Shown here one piece after another: positions 1 through 7,126 of a stretch of 11,426 bases of DNA (positions within the stretch are counted from its first letter, which is position 1; each line of letters opens with the position of its first letter). Both the position numbers and the translations under genes were made by a program. Origin of the DNA: an uncultured Ruminococcus sp. (GTDB taxonomy: Bacteria; Bacillota; Clostridia; Oscillospirales; CAG-272); assembly GCA_902783905.1 (NCBI GenBank), contig CACZSP010000011.1:1-11426 (forward strand), written 5' to 3'. Under the pieces are notes generated by a model. It was not told where the DNA came from. It made no database searches and saw only the letters and a program-made list of their open reading frames with translations.

Positions 1-40
1 GACACAACGGGGGGCTGTCAGAGCCGCGCCAGTGACCAGG

Positions 41-57
41 TCAGCCGTTCCGGCTGA
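41..57. repeat. Short perfect hairpin
   Basis: TCAGCCG at 41-47 and CGGCTGA at 51-57 are exact reverse complements around a 3-base loop (TTC). There is no run of T on either side, so it is not a canonical intrinsic terminator. It adjoins another dyad (33-43) that shares its first bases. Confidence 0.55.
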
Positions 58-108
58 GCCCGCCGCAGCGAGAGGGTGGCGCCGTACGGTGCCGGGTGAG
101 GGTCGCAG

Positions 109-167
109 AAACGGTTAATTTCCGAAGGCGCACGCGCAATTCGCCGTTTCAACCGGTTTAACCGTTT
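109..167. repeat. 10-bp inverted repeat downstream of the LRR gene
   Basis: AAACGGTTAA at 109-118 and TTAACCGTTT at 158-167 are perfect reverse complements. The 39 bases between them contain further short dyads (GGCG at 127-130 with CGCC at 142-145, and AACCGGTT at 151-158). In the minus-strand transcript the structure would lie about 20-80 bases past the LRR stop codon, so it could stabilise or end that mRNA. No T tract follows it, so I do not call it an intrinsic terminator. Confidence 0.5.
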
Positions 168-189
168 GTAACGCCGCAATAAGGTTCTA

Positions 190-3100
190 TTACCGAGATG
201 TCTCTCCGAATCCTCCGTCTCTTATCAGGTCGAACAGTGTGCCTCCCGTCACGTTCCAGCGGTAGCCGTCGCGGTATTCAAGGGTCGCGGTCAGTCCTTT
301 GTATTCCTTAACTCCGCCGCCCATCTGCAGCGTCAGATCGAAGGTCGCCGTCGCGTCCCTGTAATAATAATTGTACTCGTTTGTTCCGGGGATCTGCGCG
401 ACGCGAAGGTCGGTCAGCACCAGACTGTCGCCGCCCGGCGCCGCCTCGTGTGACAGAACAATACCGTCGTTCTCGTAAAATTTCGCGATCAGGTAGCATC
501 TGCCGTAGCTTTCGTAATAGAACGCTTTTCCGAAGAACTGCGGCCCCGGATCGACCCCGCTCCCCGAGCGCTCCGGATACTGTCCTCTCAGAAAAAGGAC
601 CTTGTAATTCAGTTCGTTCCGCATATTATCAAACGTATACGCAAGGCACGCGGTCCCCTCGTACGTCACGCCTGTTATTTCCTGCTTCTTTGTACTGTCG
701 TAAAGCACGTCCTTCCAGTCAATTCCCCAGGTGATCTTCTTATCGCTGTAAAAGCCGGAGCAGAACAGTATCGCCTTTGCTATCGCGTCGTTTATCTGAT
801 TTTCCTCATTGAGATAATCCTGAGTCTTGCGGAATTCCACCACCAAATACTCAAACCTTCCCCCTTCGCATTCGATCCGATCAAACTCATCGGGACTTCC
901 CGCGTAAACGATACTAAGTTTCTGAGCATTGTAGAAAGACACGGACGAACTTTCGGTTCCGGGTTCCTTTTCCACAAACAGCGACTTGACTGAGTTCGGA
1001 AGAAATATTTTAGCACCCTCTACGGACGCTCTCGTCCGGCTGCCGAGGACAAGCTTTTCCGCGCCGTCCGGAATGATAAGCCGCTTGAAACAGACTGTGC
1101 TTCCGAAGATCCGCAGATCCACCGTTTTCAGCCCTTTCGGAAGCGTTACCGATCTGAACGAAGAGCAACCTTCGAAAGCGTTCCTGCCGATCTCTTCGAT
1201 CACGTCGGGAATATCGAGCGTTTCAAGTCCCGAACATCCCCTGAAAGCTCTCTGCGCGATCCGTATTACGCTGCCGTCACCGGGGATCAACGCGGAGGAT
1301 GAGCCTAGTATAACCGAACTCCGCGCTTTGTCGACAAGCACCGTTCCGTTCGTCGAATAGCGGGAGTTCCCGGCTGATACCGAGATCTCCGAAAGCGACC
1401 GTCCGGCGCCCGAAAAGCTGCCCCAGCGCGTCCCGTCTTCTTCGGTCAGCAGAGTGCCGGCGCCGATATGGAGCCGCCGGAGCGACGAACAGTCTCGGAA
1501 GGCGCCCTCTCCCACCGAAACTACCCCGTCCGGAATGATTACTTCCGTCAGAGCCGCACCGCTGAACGCGAATTCTCCGATCTTTGTCAGCGTTGCCGGA
1601 AGCGCCGCCTCCTTCAGCGACAGGCAACCCGAAAAAGTGAAAGCCGGAACTTCGACAAGAGTCGCCGGAAGAACGACACGCTCGATATCGGGACAGCCCT
1701 CAAAAACTGCCGTCCCCAGTACCGTCCGCCCGGGAAGCCGGATTTCGGTAATGCCCGAGCAGCAGGCGAATGCCGAGTCTTTTATCGTTATTTCGTCTCC
1801 TTCGAAAACGATCGAAGGAATATAGGCGCCGTCGAAAGCCCTCTCGCCGATCTCGGTGATACGAGCCGGAATCGTCTGAGAGCGTGTAAACCGCCTGCCC
1901 GCAAAGATTTTCGGCGCGATGCGCCTGACGTCGGGATCGTCCGGGATATCCGCCCCGTTGCAGACAATAACAATTTCGGCTCTGTTTACGTCTATCAGAC
2001 ATCCGGTCACCAAACGGAAAGAGGCGTTTCCTTCGGCGACCGATACCGATTCGAGCGACGAGGTACGCGCGAACGCTCCGTCTTCTATCGAATTGACGTT
2101 TTTCCCGATCGACAGCGTCCTGAGCGACGGGCAGTCTCTGAAAGCGAAACCGCCGACGCGCTCGACGCCGTCCGGCAGAACGATCTTTTCAAGCGCCGCA
2201 CATCCTTCGAAGGCCCGCGACCCGATCTCCCGGCATCCGGACGGAATCGTCAGATCGGCCAGATATTTGCAGCCCGAGAAAGTTCCCTCGCTGATCTTTC
2301 CGACCCCGTCGGGAAGCGAAACCGAGTAAAAATCCGACCCGGCAAAGGCATATTCGCCGATATAACAGGAATCCCCGAGGAGTAAAAGTTTTGCTCTTTT
2401 GTTCGGGTCGGCGTTCGATACCGTCGCCCCTTCGAAAGCGTGATCGGAAATCCGCTCAACGGTCGCGGGAATGACCACGTCGCCGGTCAGCGCCGGCTTT
2501 TCCCCGAAAACGTAGCCGCCGACCGACCGCAGCCCCGGAATATCATCAAGTCTTACGGACAGCGAACAGCATACGAGATTACCCGTATCTTTTTCGAGGA
2601 TATACCAGCCGCCCGCATTCCCGCAAACGAAGTTTCCGCCCTCCTCGGCGGTCACTTCGGCAATTCTGGAAAAATCGGTAAAGGCAAGCGGTTCGATCTC
2701 TTTTACGTTTTTCCCGATCGTCACGACCGCCCCGGGAGAGAGCAGCCCCACCGATCCTTTGCCGATGACGCTGACGTTTTTGTCGGAAGCAACGTTCCCG
2801 TCGCTTCCGAGAGACAGTATCATTCTCCCGGTGCCCTTTTCGTAAATGCATTTACCGTCGGACGCATATTTCGGATTGTCCTCCGAGATGCGGATCAGAG
2901 GCGGTTTAAAACTGTCCCCGTTCGAAAAAAACGCGTCGGGACTGATCTCGGTAACGGTCGACGGGATAATCAGCTGAACCGGAACCATATTGGCATCGTC
3001 GCTGTACAAACAGAATGCTTTGCTTCCTATCCTTTGTATCCCCTCCTCGATCTCCACGTTAAAAACGCCCTTGAAGCTATTCGTATTGCCGGGAAGATAA

Positions 3101-3711
3101 AGAGAAAACCCGTAACCGTCCCCGATCCCGGTTACCGGAAGTCCGGCGTATTCCGAAGGTATCACCGTGGCAAGAAAGGTTTTATCGTCAAAGGTATACC
3201 AGTTCGGGCGGCCGCCCGATACCGAGTAGGATTTTCCGTCCGGATTCAGTATGAAGTAGCATTGCGCCTCGGTACCGTTATTGCCGTAAATATCGCGAGG
3301 CTCCCGGTATTCGATAAATCCGGCGGGAAGATCGGGATCGTAGGAAAAAGGCCCCGTGTACTGATATCCGCAGGCGGCGCACTTGTAAAGGAAAACTCCG
3401 TCTTTTCCGGGAGAAGCTTTTTCCAGCGCCGTTCTTGCGATTATATGATCGGCGTGCTTCCGTGTCTCCCCGCAGATACGGCACACCTGCCAGTGCTGAT
3501 TTTCGTCGAACTGTTTTTCCCTTGCCCATTCGTGGATATGCTCCGGTTCCGCGGACGGGATCACCGAAGGCAGTTCCGAGACCGCGTCCGGCATCGTGTA
3601 AGGGACGGGGGGCTCGGTCCTGCGGTTGACGAACGTTATCCCGGCGATCAGCGCCGCCGCCGAGAGAGCGAGCACCGATATCACGGCTATAAGAAACGCG
3701 TATTTTTTCAC
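190..3711 (-). CDS. Large BspA-type leucine-rich-repeat surface protein
   Basis: A 1173-residue predicted cell-surface protein, probably a binding or adhesion protein; its ligand cannot be read from the sequence. The start is the GTG at 3711: AAGGAGG lies 7 bases before it and the codons after it give a short basic stretch and a hydrophobic segment (about residues 4-28) that acts as signal or membrane anchor. Residues 58-114 hold HxH, HW, CxxC, H..H and CAAC, a zinc-ribbon-like pattern common near the N terminus of clostridial surface proteins. From about 220 to 900 there are about 20 LRR_5/BspA-type repeats (IGxxAFxGCxxLxxVxLPxxV type), broken by at least four islands of the YxxxGxxLxxK type. 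The last 207 residues (about 967-1173) are a non-repeat domain ending near DGYRWNVTGG. No LPxTG signal is visible, so attachment is presumably by the N-terminal segment. GTG overlaps the upstream TGA by 4 bp, implying translational coupling. Family assignment is firm, function is not. Confidence 0.9.
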   Translation of the reverse strand: MKKYAFLIAVISVLALSAAALIAGITFVNRRTEPPVPYTMPDAVSELPSVIPSAEPEHIHEWAREKQFDENQHWQVCRICGETRKHADHIIARTALEKASPGKDGVFLYKCAACGYQYTGPFSYDPDLPAGFIEYREPRDIYGNNGTEAQCYFILNPDGKSYSVSGGRPNWYTFDDKTFLATVIPSEYAGLPVTGIGDGYGFSLYLPGNTNSFKGVFNVEIEEGIQRIGSKAFCLYSDDANMVPVQLIIPSTVTEISPDAFFSNGDSFKPPLIRISEDNPKYASDGKCIYEKGTGRMILSLGSDGNVASDKNVSVIGKGSVGLLSPGAVVTIGKNVKEIEPLAFTDFSRIAEVTAEEGGNFVCGNAGGWYILEKDTGNLVCCSLSVRLDDIPGLRSVGGYVFGEKPALTGDVVIPATVERISDHAFEGATVSNADPNKRAKLLLLGDSCYIGEYAFAGSDFYSVSLPDGVGKISEGTFSGCKYLADLTIPSGCREIGSRAFEGCAALEKIVLPDGVERVGGFAFRDCPSLRTLSIGKNVNSIEDGAFARTSSLESVSVAEGNASFRLVTGCLIDVNRAEIVIVCNGADIPDDPDVRRIAPKIFAGRRFTRSQTIPARITEIGERAFDGAYIPSIVFEGDEITIKDSAFACCSGITEIRLPGRTVLGTAVFEGCPDIERVVLPATLVEVPAFTFSGCLSLKEAALPATLTKIGEFAFSGAALTEVIIPDGVVSVGEGAFRDCSSLRRLHIGAGTLLTEEDGTRWGSFSGAGRSLSEISVSAGNSRYSTNGTVLVDKARSSVILGSSSALIPGDGSVIRIAQRAFRGCSGLETLDIPDVIEEIGRNAFEGCSSFRSVTLPKGLKTVDLRIFGSTVCFKRLIIPDGAEKLVLGSRTRASVEGAKIFLPNSVKSLFVEKEPGTESSSVSFYNAQKLSIVYAGSPDEFDRIECEGGRFEYLVVEFRKTQDYLNEENQINDAIAKAILFCSGFYSDKKITWGIDWKDVLYDSTKKQEITGVTYEGTACLAYTFDNMRNELNYKVLFLRGQYPERSGSGVDPGPQFFGKAFYYESYGRCYLIAKFYENDGIVLSHEAAPGGDSLVLTDLRVAQIPGTNEYNYYYRDATATFDLTLQMGGGVKEYKGLTATLEYRDGYRWNVTGGTLFDLIRDGGFGETSR

Positions 3712-4967
3712 CTGCTCTCCTCCTTTATTTTCCGGACGCTGAGAAGCGCTCCGACCGCGGCGGCAGCTGAACATACCGCGCAAAACAGGATCACGCGGAC
3801 GGATCCGTCCGACGTCGAAGGAGACGCGATAACGCCGTCCATTGCGAGCCGGAGACGCGGGGATATCGTATTCGTTACCGGGCCGTCGTACTCGGTGAAG
3901 GTTTCGGCTCCGTTCAGCACCCGAAAGACCTCGCCTCCGCTGAGAACCGGTCCTCCGGAATTCAGTGAAAACATTGCGTCGAGCTTTATTACGCGCGTCT
4001 GTCCGTTCCCTTCATTCAGATCCAGTCCGATCACAATGCGGTATACCCCGCCGTACCATTCGATTATCCTGAAGTAATAGTCAAATCCGGTACTGGCCCC
4101 GGAAATATCAAGCTTCAGCTTCCCGGATTCGCGCGCGGCGTCGAATACCTCCTGCGAAACGGTCTCCCAGACCGAGGATCTCATGGCCGTGATCGGGTCG
4201 ATATCGTAATATCTCGTAAAGCCCGATTTTTCGTATTCGAAGCAGAGTGCCCGGACGAATCCGCAGTCGGGGATCCTCCAGCCGTCGCCCGTTCGGACAA
4301 ATTTCACCCGGACGCTTCCCGGCTTGTTTGAGTCTCCGTCAGATTTGAATCCCTCGAATATCGTAAACCTGAATTCGGCTTTTCCGTTCCCGTTTTCGAG
4401 TTCCTCGAAATCCGCCTCCGCGGCGGTCGGAAATACGCTGTGCTCGTAAAAAGACTTCTGCATATAAAACATCAGCACCATACCGCCGGCGCCGCCGCCT
4501 GATCTGTGTACCCACGGAAAATCCGTGTCGAGAGGCAGGTCGCAGGGGATATTCCCGATAGCATATTGCGACGGGTCGTATTTTTCATAAGGATCCCATT
4601 CGTGATACGGAGTCAGATACGGGTTCCGGCGCCACATCATGTCCGACACGTCCTCCGCGTAGATCGTCTCCGCGTATTCCTTTACGTCGCGCAGGGTCAC
4701 AAGCGGAGTTTCGGCCGCCGGGGACAGGTCTCCGGCACGATAAAACCTGCCGCTCAGGTCGGTCAGTCCTTCCACTCCGCCGTTCCACCAAAAATTGAAT
4801 CTGGTGAGATTCCAGTACAGTTCATAAGCGCGCCTGACGAAATCCCACGCTTCTTCGTACGGGATCCGGTCGCCCGAGGCGGAAGCCGGCGCCCAAAGAG
4901 AAAGCGGAAGGCAGAGTAAAAGAACGGCCGCCGCCGTCAGCGAAATGATCCTTTTAATTCTTTTCAC
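3708..4967 (-). CDS. Secreted protein with C-terminal membrane anchor, unknown function
   Basis: I do not recognise a named family. From the GTG at 4967 the protein has 419 residues: a signal peptide (basic VKRIKR, hydrophobic core about 9-24, likely cleavage after APASA at about 30), an extracytoplasmic region of about 360 residues rich in aromatic residues and in Asp/Glu, and a C-terminal hydrophobic helix (about 391-411) followed by VRKIKEESR, a short positively charged tail. This is a type I membrane topology with most of the protein outside. A segment at about 195-240 has alternating beta-like strands and a DGWRI element resembling the DGYRW element at the end of the neighbouring LRR protein. 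The gene overlaps the kinase gene by 14 bp and the LRR gene by 4 bp, so it sits between sensor and surface protein in one operon; a role in signal presentation or as an accessory to the sensor is plausible but inferred only from position. Confidence 0.85.
   Translation of the reverse strand: MKRIKRIISLTAAAVLLLCLPLSLWAPASASGDRIPYEEAWDFVRRAYELYWNLTRFNFWWNGGVEGLTDLSGRFYRAGDLSPAAETPLVTLRDVKEYAETIYAEDVSDMMWRRNPYLTPYHEWDPYEKYDPSQYAIGNIPCDLPLDTDFPWVHRSGGGAGGMVLMFYMQKSFYEHSVFPTAAEADFEELENGNGKAEFRFTIFEGFKSDGDSNKPGSVRVKFVRTGDGWRIPDCGFVRALCFEYEKSGFTRYYDIDPITAMRSSVWETVSQEVFDAARESGKLKLDISGASTGFDYYFRIIEWYGGVYRIVIGLDLNEGNGQTRVIKLDAMFSLNSGGPVLSGGEVFRVLNGAETFTEYDGPVTNTISPRLRLAMDGVIASPSTSDGSVRVILFCAVCSAAAAVGALLSVRKIKEESR
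3712..3725 (-). promoter_or_regulatory. Ribosome binding site deciding the LRR protein start
   Basis: AAGGAGG (minus strand, 3725-3719) is a near-perfect anti-16S match 7 bases before GTG at 3711. The longest open frame begins 24 codons earlier, but that extension lies entirely inside the preceding gene, has no comparable site, and would place a charged stretch before the signal segment. The site is embedded in the last codons of the upstream gene. Confidence 0.85.
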
Positions 4968-6345
4968 GTTTTTCCTCCCTGAATTCAACAGTCGCGCGCG
5001 TTCCCTTCCCCGGCTCGGATTCAAACGACAGTAAAGCGCCGTGGACTTCGGTGATCTTTTTGCAGAGGGACAGCCCGAGTCCGGCGCCCCCTTCAGATCT
5101 TGAGCGCGATTTGTCCGTCCTGTAAAACGGCTCGGTGATATGCGAAAGCTGCTCCTTCGTCATACCGCGCCCGTCGTCGGACACCGAGGCGACCGGACCC
5201 GCGCAGGAAAGAATTACTTTTCCTCCGGGCCGGCAGGCTTTGATCGCGTTTTCGGCAAGATTGTAAAACAGCATCGACAAAAGCGTCGGATTGCCCTCGA
5301 CCTCGCTCGGACAAAGGTCGGTTTCAAAAGTTACCCCGGCTTTTTCGGCTTTCGGACTGAGTCTGCGCCCGGTGTCGGCAAGGGTCGCGGCCAGATCGCA
5401 ACGCTCGGTCTCCGGAAGGACAGCGCCCATATATGCGCCTTCAAGTATCGTTTCGGATATCTTCCCGAGTCTGTCTGACTCGGATATTATGTATTTTGCG
5501 GCCATTATCCGGGTCTGTTCGGGAATGGCGGCTTTTTCGATCGTTTCGGCGTACCCGCGTATGCTCGTCAGCGGCGTGCGCATCTCGTGCGCCATATCGT
5601 TGATCAGTGTCTGCTTCTTCTCGGCTTCTATCCTTCGGTTTTCCGCCTCGCGTTCAAGCTCGTCCATCTGGCTGCCGATCTTTTCGAGCATCAGATTGAA
5701 GCTCCCCGCAAGCAGGGCGAACTCGTCGTTTCCCTTTTCCTCCGCGCGGTAATCCCAGTTGCCTCCGGCGATCTGTTCGGTCGCCTCACGCATCCTGTCT
5801 ATCGGAACCGAAAGCCGGCGCATGACGAAATAAAGAGAAACCGCAAGCAGTACCGAGACGAGCGACGCAGTAATCGCGAAGGCGGCGCCGAGAGAACGCA
5901 GATCCGCGTCGAGGTCGGACGCGTCTTTCGCGAACACAAGCTCGTAACCCGTGTCAAACACGGTATTTCTGATCACGATATGCCGCACGCCTTCGAAATA
6001 TACGTGAGAAACGGTATCGCTTTCCGGGATCAGACCTTCCGGAACGTCCGAATAAATGATATCTCCGTCATGAAGGAACGCGAGCAGCCGCCCTCTCGAA
6101 GAATAGTTTTCTCCGAAATGCTCCATCAGATCCCGCGCGGAGTAGTCGGGCGAATCGCCGATATCCGAAAGGTCGCGGTCGAAGGAAAACGCGATATAGT
6201 ATTCCTCCGCCTTCGCCGTATCCTCTGCGGCGGCAACGTTCCTTCGGTAGGAGTAGACGGTCAGGGAGAGCACGGCAGCGTTCAGGCAGCCGAGAAAAAG
6301 GATCAGCGTGAAAAGATACGCTTTTTTCCAGAAACGCGTTTTCAT
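4954..6345 (-). CDS. Membrane sensor histidine kinase (HAMP, HisKA, HATPase_c)
   Basis: A 463-residue two-component sensor kinase that should autophosphorylate on histidine and pass phosphate to the regulator encoded just upstream. Visible parts: transmembrane helix 1 (about 9-31), an extracytoplasmic domain of about 120 residues that I cannot assign to a known sensor fold, transmembrane helix 2 (about 152-175), HAMP linker (about 176-225), HisKA with the phosphoacceptor in MAHEMRTPLT (His253), then the ATP-binding domain with N box YNLAENAIKA (Asn366), G1 box DDGRGM (390-395), F box around FYRTDKS (407-413) and G2 box GGAGLGLSL (419-427). All catalytic motifs are intact and length is normal. 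ATG overlaps the regulator stop by 4 bp (ATGA), with only a weak ribosome binding site, so translation is probably coupled to the regulator. Its stop overlaps the next gene by 14 bp. The signal sensed is unknown. Confidence 0.95.
   Translation of the reverse strand: MKTRFWKKAYLFTLILFLGCLNAAVLSLTVYSYRRNVAAAEDTAKAEEYYIAFSFDRDLSDIGDSPDYSARDLMEHFGENYSSRGRLLAFLHDGDIIYSDVPEGLIPESDTVSHVYFEGVRHIVIRNTVFDTGYELVFAKDASDLDADLRSLGAAFAITASLVSVLLAVSLYFVMRRLSVPIDRMREATEQIAGGNWDYRAEEKGNDEFALLAGSFNLMLEKIGSQMDELEREAENRRIEAEKKQTLINDMAHEMRTPLTSIRGYAETIEKAAIPEQTRIMAAKYIISESDRLGKISETILEGAYMGAVLPETERCDLAATLADTGRRLSPKAEKAGVTFETDLCPSEVEGNPTLLSMLFYNLAENAIKACRPGGKVILSCAGPVASVSDDGRGMTKEQLSHITEPFYRTDKSRSRSEGGAGLGLSLCKKITEVHGALLSFESEPGKGTRATVEFREEKREKN
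4968..4980 (-). promoter_or_regulatory. Ribosome binding site deciding a GTG start
   Basis: AGGGAGG (minus strand, 4980-4974) lies 6 bases before GTG at 4967. An in-frame ATG 19 codons upstream (5024) would put a hydrophilic arginine-rich stretch ahead of the signal peptide, so the GTG is preferred. The site is inside the last codons of the kinase gene. Confidence 0.85.
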
Positions 6346-6989
6346 ATCTGCAGCCTGTACCCCGTTTTGAAGACCGTAATGAGTCTGTCCTCCAGTCCGA
6401 GCTTCTGACGCAGACGCCTTACGTGGATATCAACTGTCCTTTCGTCTCCGTCGAAATCCATCGGCCAGACCAGTTCTATCAGTTTTTCGCGCGAGAGAGC
6501 GAGATTGCGGTTGACGACGAGAGCTTCCAGCAGATCGAACTCCTTCGGCTTCAGATGCACCTCCTCGCCGCCCTTCAGGACCCTTCTTTTCGAAAAGTCT
6601 GCCGTTACGTCTCCGAAAGAAACGACGTCGTCGGCCTTTCTCGCCCGCCGGAGCACCGCGTTGACCCGCTCCACCATTTCGAGTATGTTGAAGGGCTTGG
6701 TGATATAATCGTCCGCCCCTCTGCGAAGTCCTTCAAGCCGGTCGGAAATATCTCCCTTAGCCGTAACGAATATCACCGGAGTATCCCCGCAGCTTCCTAT
6801 TATATCGAAGCCGGATACGCCCGGAAGCATGACGTCGAGTATGATAAGGTCAAATTCTTCGGTCCCGATGCGCGCAAGGGCGGAGGTGCCGTCGAACGCC
6901 TGCTCGCAGGAATAACCGACCAGCTCGAGATTCAGTTTTATCAGGTCGTTTATCGGTTTTTCGTCTTCGACTATCAGAATCTTTCTCAT
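6342..6989 (-). CDS. OmpR/PhoB-family response regulator
   Basis: A 215-residue DNA-binding response regulator, partner of the adjacent kinase. The receiver domain (about 1-115) has the acidic pair Glu8/Asp9, phosphoacceptor Asp52 in ILDVMLPG, Thr76 in FVTAKG and Lys98 in TKPF. The C-terminal winged-helix domain (about 123-213) has the typical LKPKEFDLLEAL start and the recognition-helix region RTVDIHVRRLRQKLG, ending in TGYRL. The spacing from Asp52 to Thr76 is 24 residues, about three shorter than I expect for relatives such as YycF/WalR, which puts a small deletion in the helix 3 to strand 4 region. It is the first gene of a four-gene overlapping operon beginning just after an intrinsic terminator, with a purine-rich but weak ribosome binding site. 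Its targets likely include its own promoter (tandem repeat at 7038-7054). Confidence 0.95.
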   Translation of the reverse strand: MRKILIVEDEKPINDLIKLNLELVGYSCEQAFDGTSALARIGTEEFDLIILDVMLPGVSGFDIIGSCGDTPVIFVTAKGDISDRLEGLRRGADDYITKPFNILEMVERVNAVLRRARKADDVVSFGDVTADFSKRRVLKGGEEVHLKPKEFDLLEALVVNRNLALSREKLIELVWPMDFDGDERTVDIHVRRLRQKLGLEDRLITVFKTGYRLQI

Positions 6990-7020
6990 TTTTCTTCTCT
7001 TTCTCCCCGATACTGACGGT

Positions 7021-7054
7021 ATTTTAACCCCTTCATATTTCCGAGTTGTTTCCG
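7021..7054 (-). promoter_or_regulatory. Candidate regulator-activated promoter of the two-component operon
   Basis: Reading the minus strand, CGGAAA (7054-7049), five bases, and CGGAAA again (7043-7038) form a direct repeat with an 11-bp period. Eleven bases further is TAAAAT (7026-7021), a plausible -10, about 30 bases before the regulator start codon. No good -35 hexamer is present at the usual distance; instead the repeat covers that place. This is the geometry known for OmpR/PhoB-family activators such as PhoP. The repeat is seen directly; the activator role is inferred. Confidence 0.45.
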
Positions 7055-7070
7055 GTTTCGATTTATTGCG

Positions 7071-7119
7071 AAAAATCGCCGCCGGATCTCGTCTTTTTCG
7101 CGGCGATCCGGCGGCGATT
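7071..7119 (-). terminator. Intrinsic terminator after the kinase gene
   Basis: A perfect 15-bp inverted repeat, arms 7074-7088 and 7105-7119 (right arm GATCCGGCGGCGATT), with a 16-base loop. In minus-strand reading the stem ends in ATTTTT (7076-7071). It starts 8 bases past the TGA of the kinase gene and separates the two minus-strand transcription units. On the plus strand the stem is followed by GTAAATATC, so it should terminate only leftward transcription. Confidence 0.85.
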
Positions 7120-7126
7120 GTAAATA

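Larger units (their letters stand above)
1..189. other. Non-coding left edge, rich in inverted repeats
   Basis: This stretch follows the stop codon of the leucine-rich-repeat gene and runs to the window edge. I see no gene with a credible start and ribosome binding site. Short frames are open on both strands (codons 2-118 on plus; about 55 codons ending at 18-20 on minus) but have arginine/alanine-rich composition typical of chance frames in GC-rich DNA. Several dyad symmetries crowd the region: TGACC-A-GGTCA at 33-43, a 7-bp stem with 3-base loop at 41-57, a near-palindrome at 78-93 and a 10-bp inverted repeat at 109-118/158-167. It could be a structured 3' untranslated region, part of a dispersed repeat, or the leader of something beyond the edge. 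Confidence 0.5.

Noticed and set aside
2..118. Possible 3' end of a plus-strand gene entering from the left edge (open from base 2 to TAA at 116-118)
   Set aside because: Only 38 codons, arginine/alanine-rich, no recognisable motif, and overlaps several dyads; a minus-strand frame is open over the same bases equally well.
18..180. Small minus-strand frame of about 55 codons ending in TGA at 18-20
   Set aside because: No ATG or ribosome binding site at a sensible place and no recognisable product.
700..3060. Repeats in the LRR gene as tandem DNA repeats or a CRISPR-like array
   Set aside because: The periodicity is in the protein (about 20 LRR units); DNA units differ in sequence and spacing and remain in frame.
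2440..4077. A 545-codon open frame on the plus strand across the LRR gene and its neighbour
   Set aside because: It is antisense to two clear minus-strand genes, has an arginine-rich composition without domain patterns, no signal or ribosome binding site, and reflects the GC bias of the codons on the other strand.
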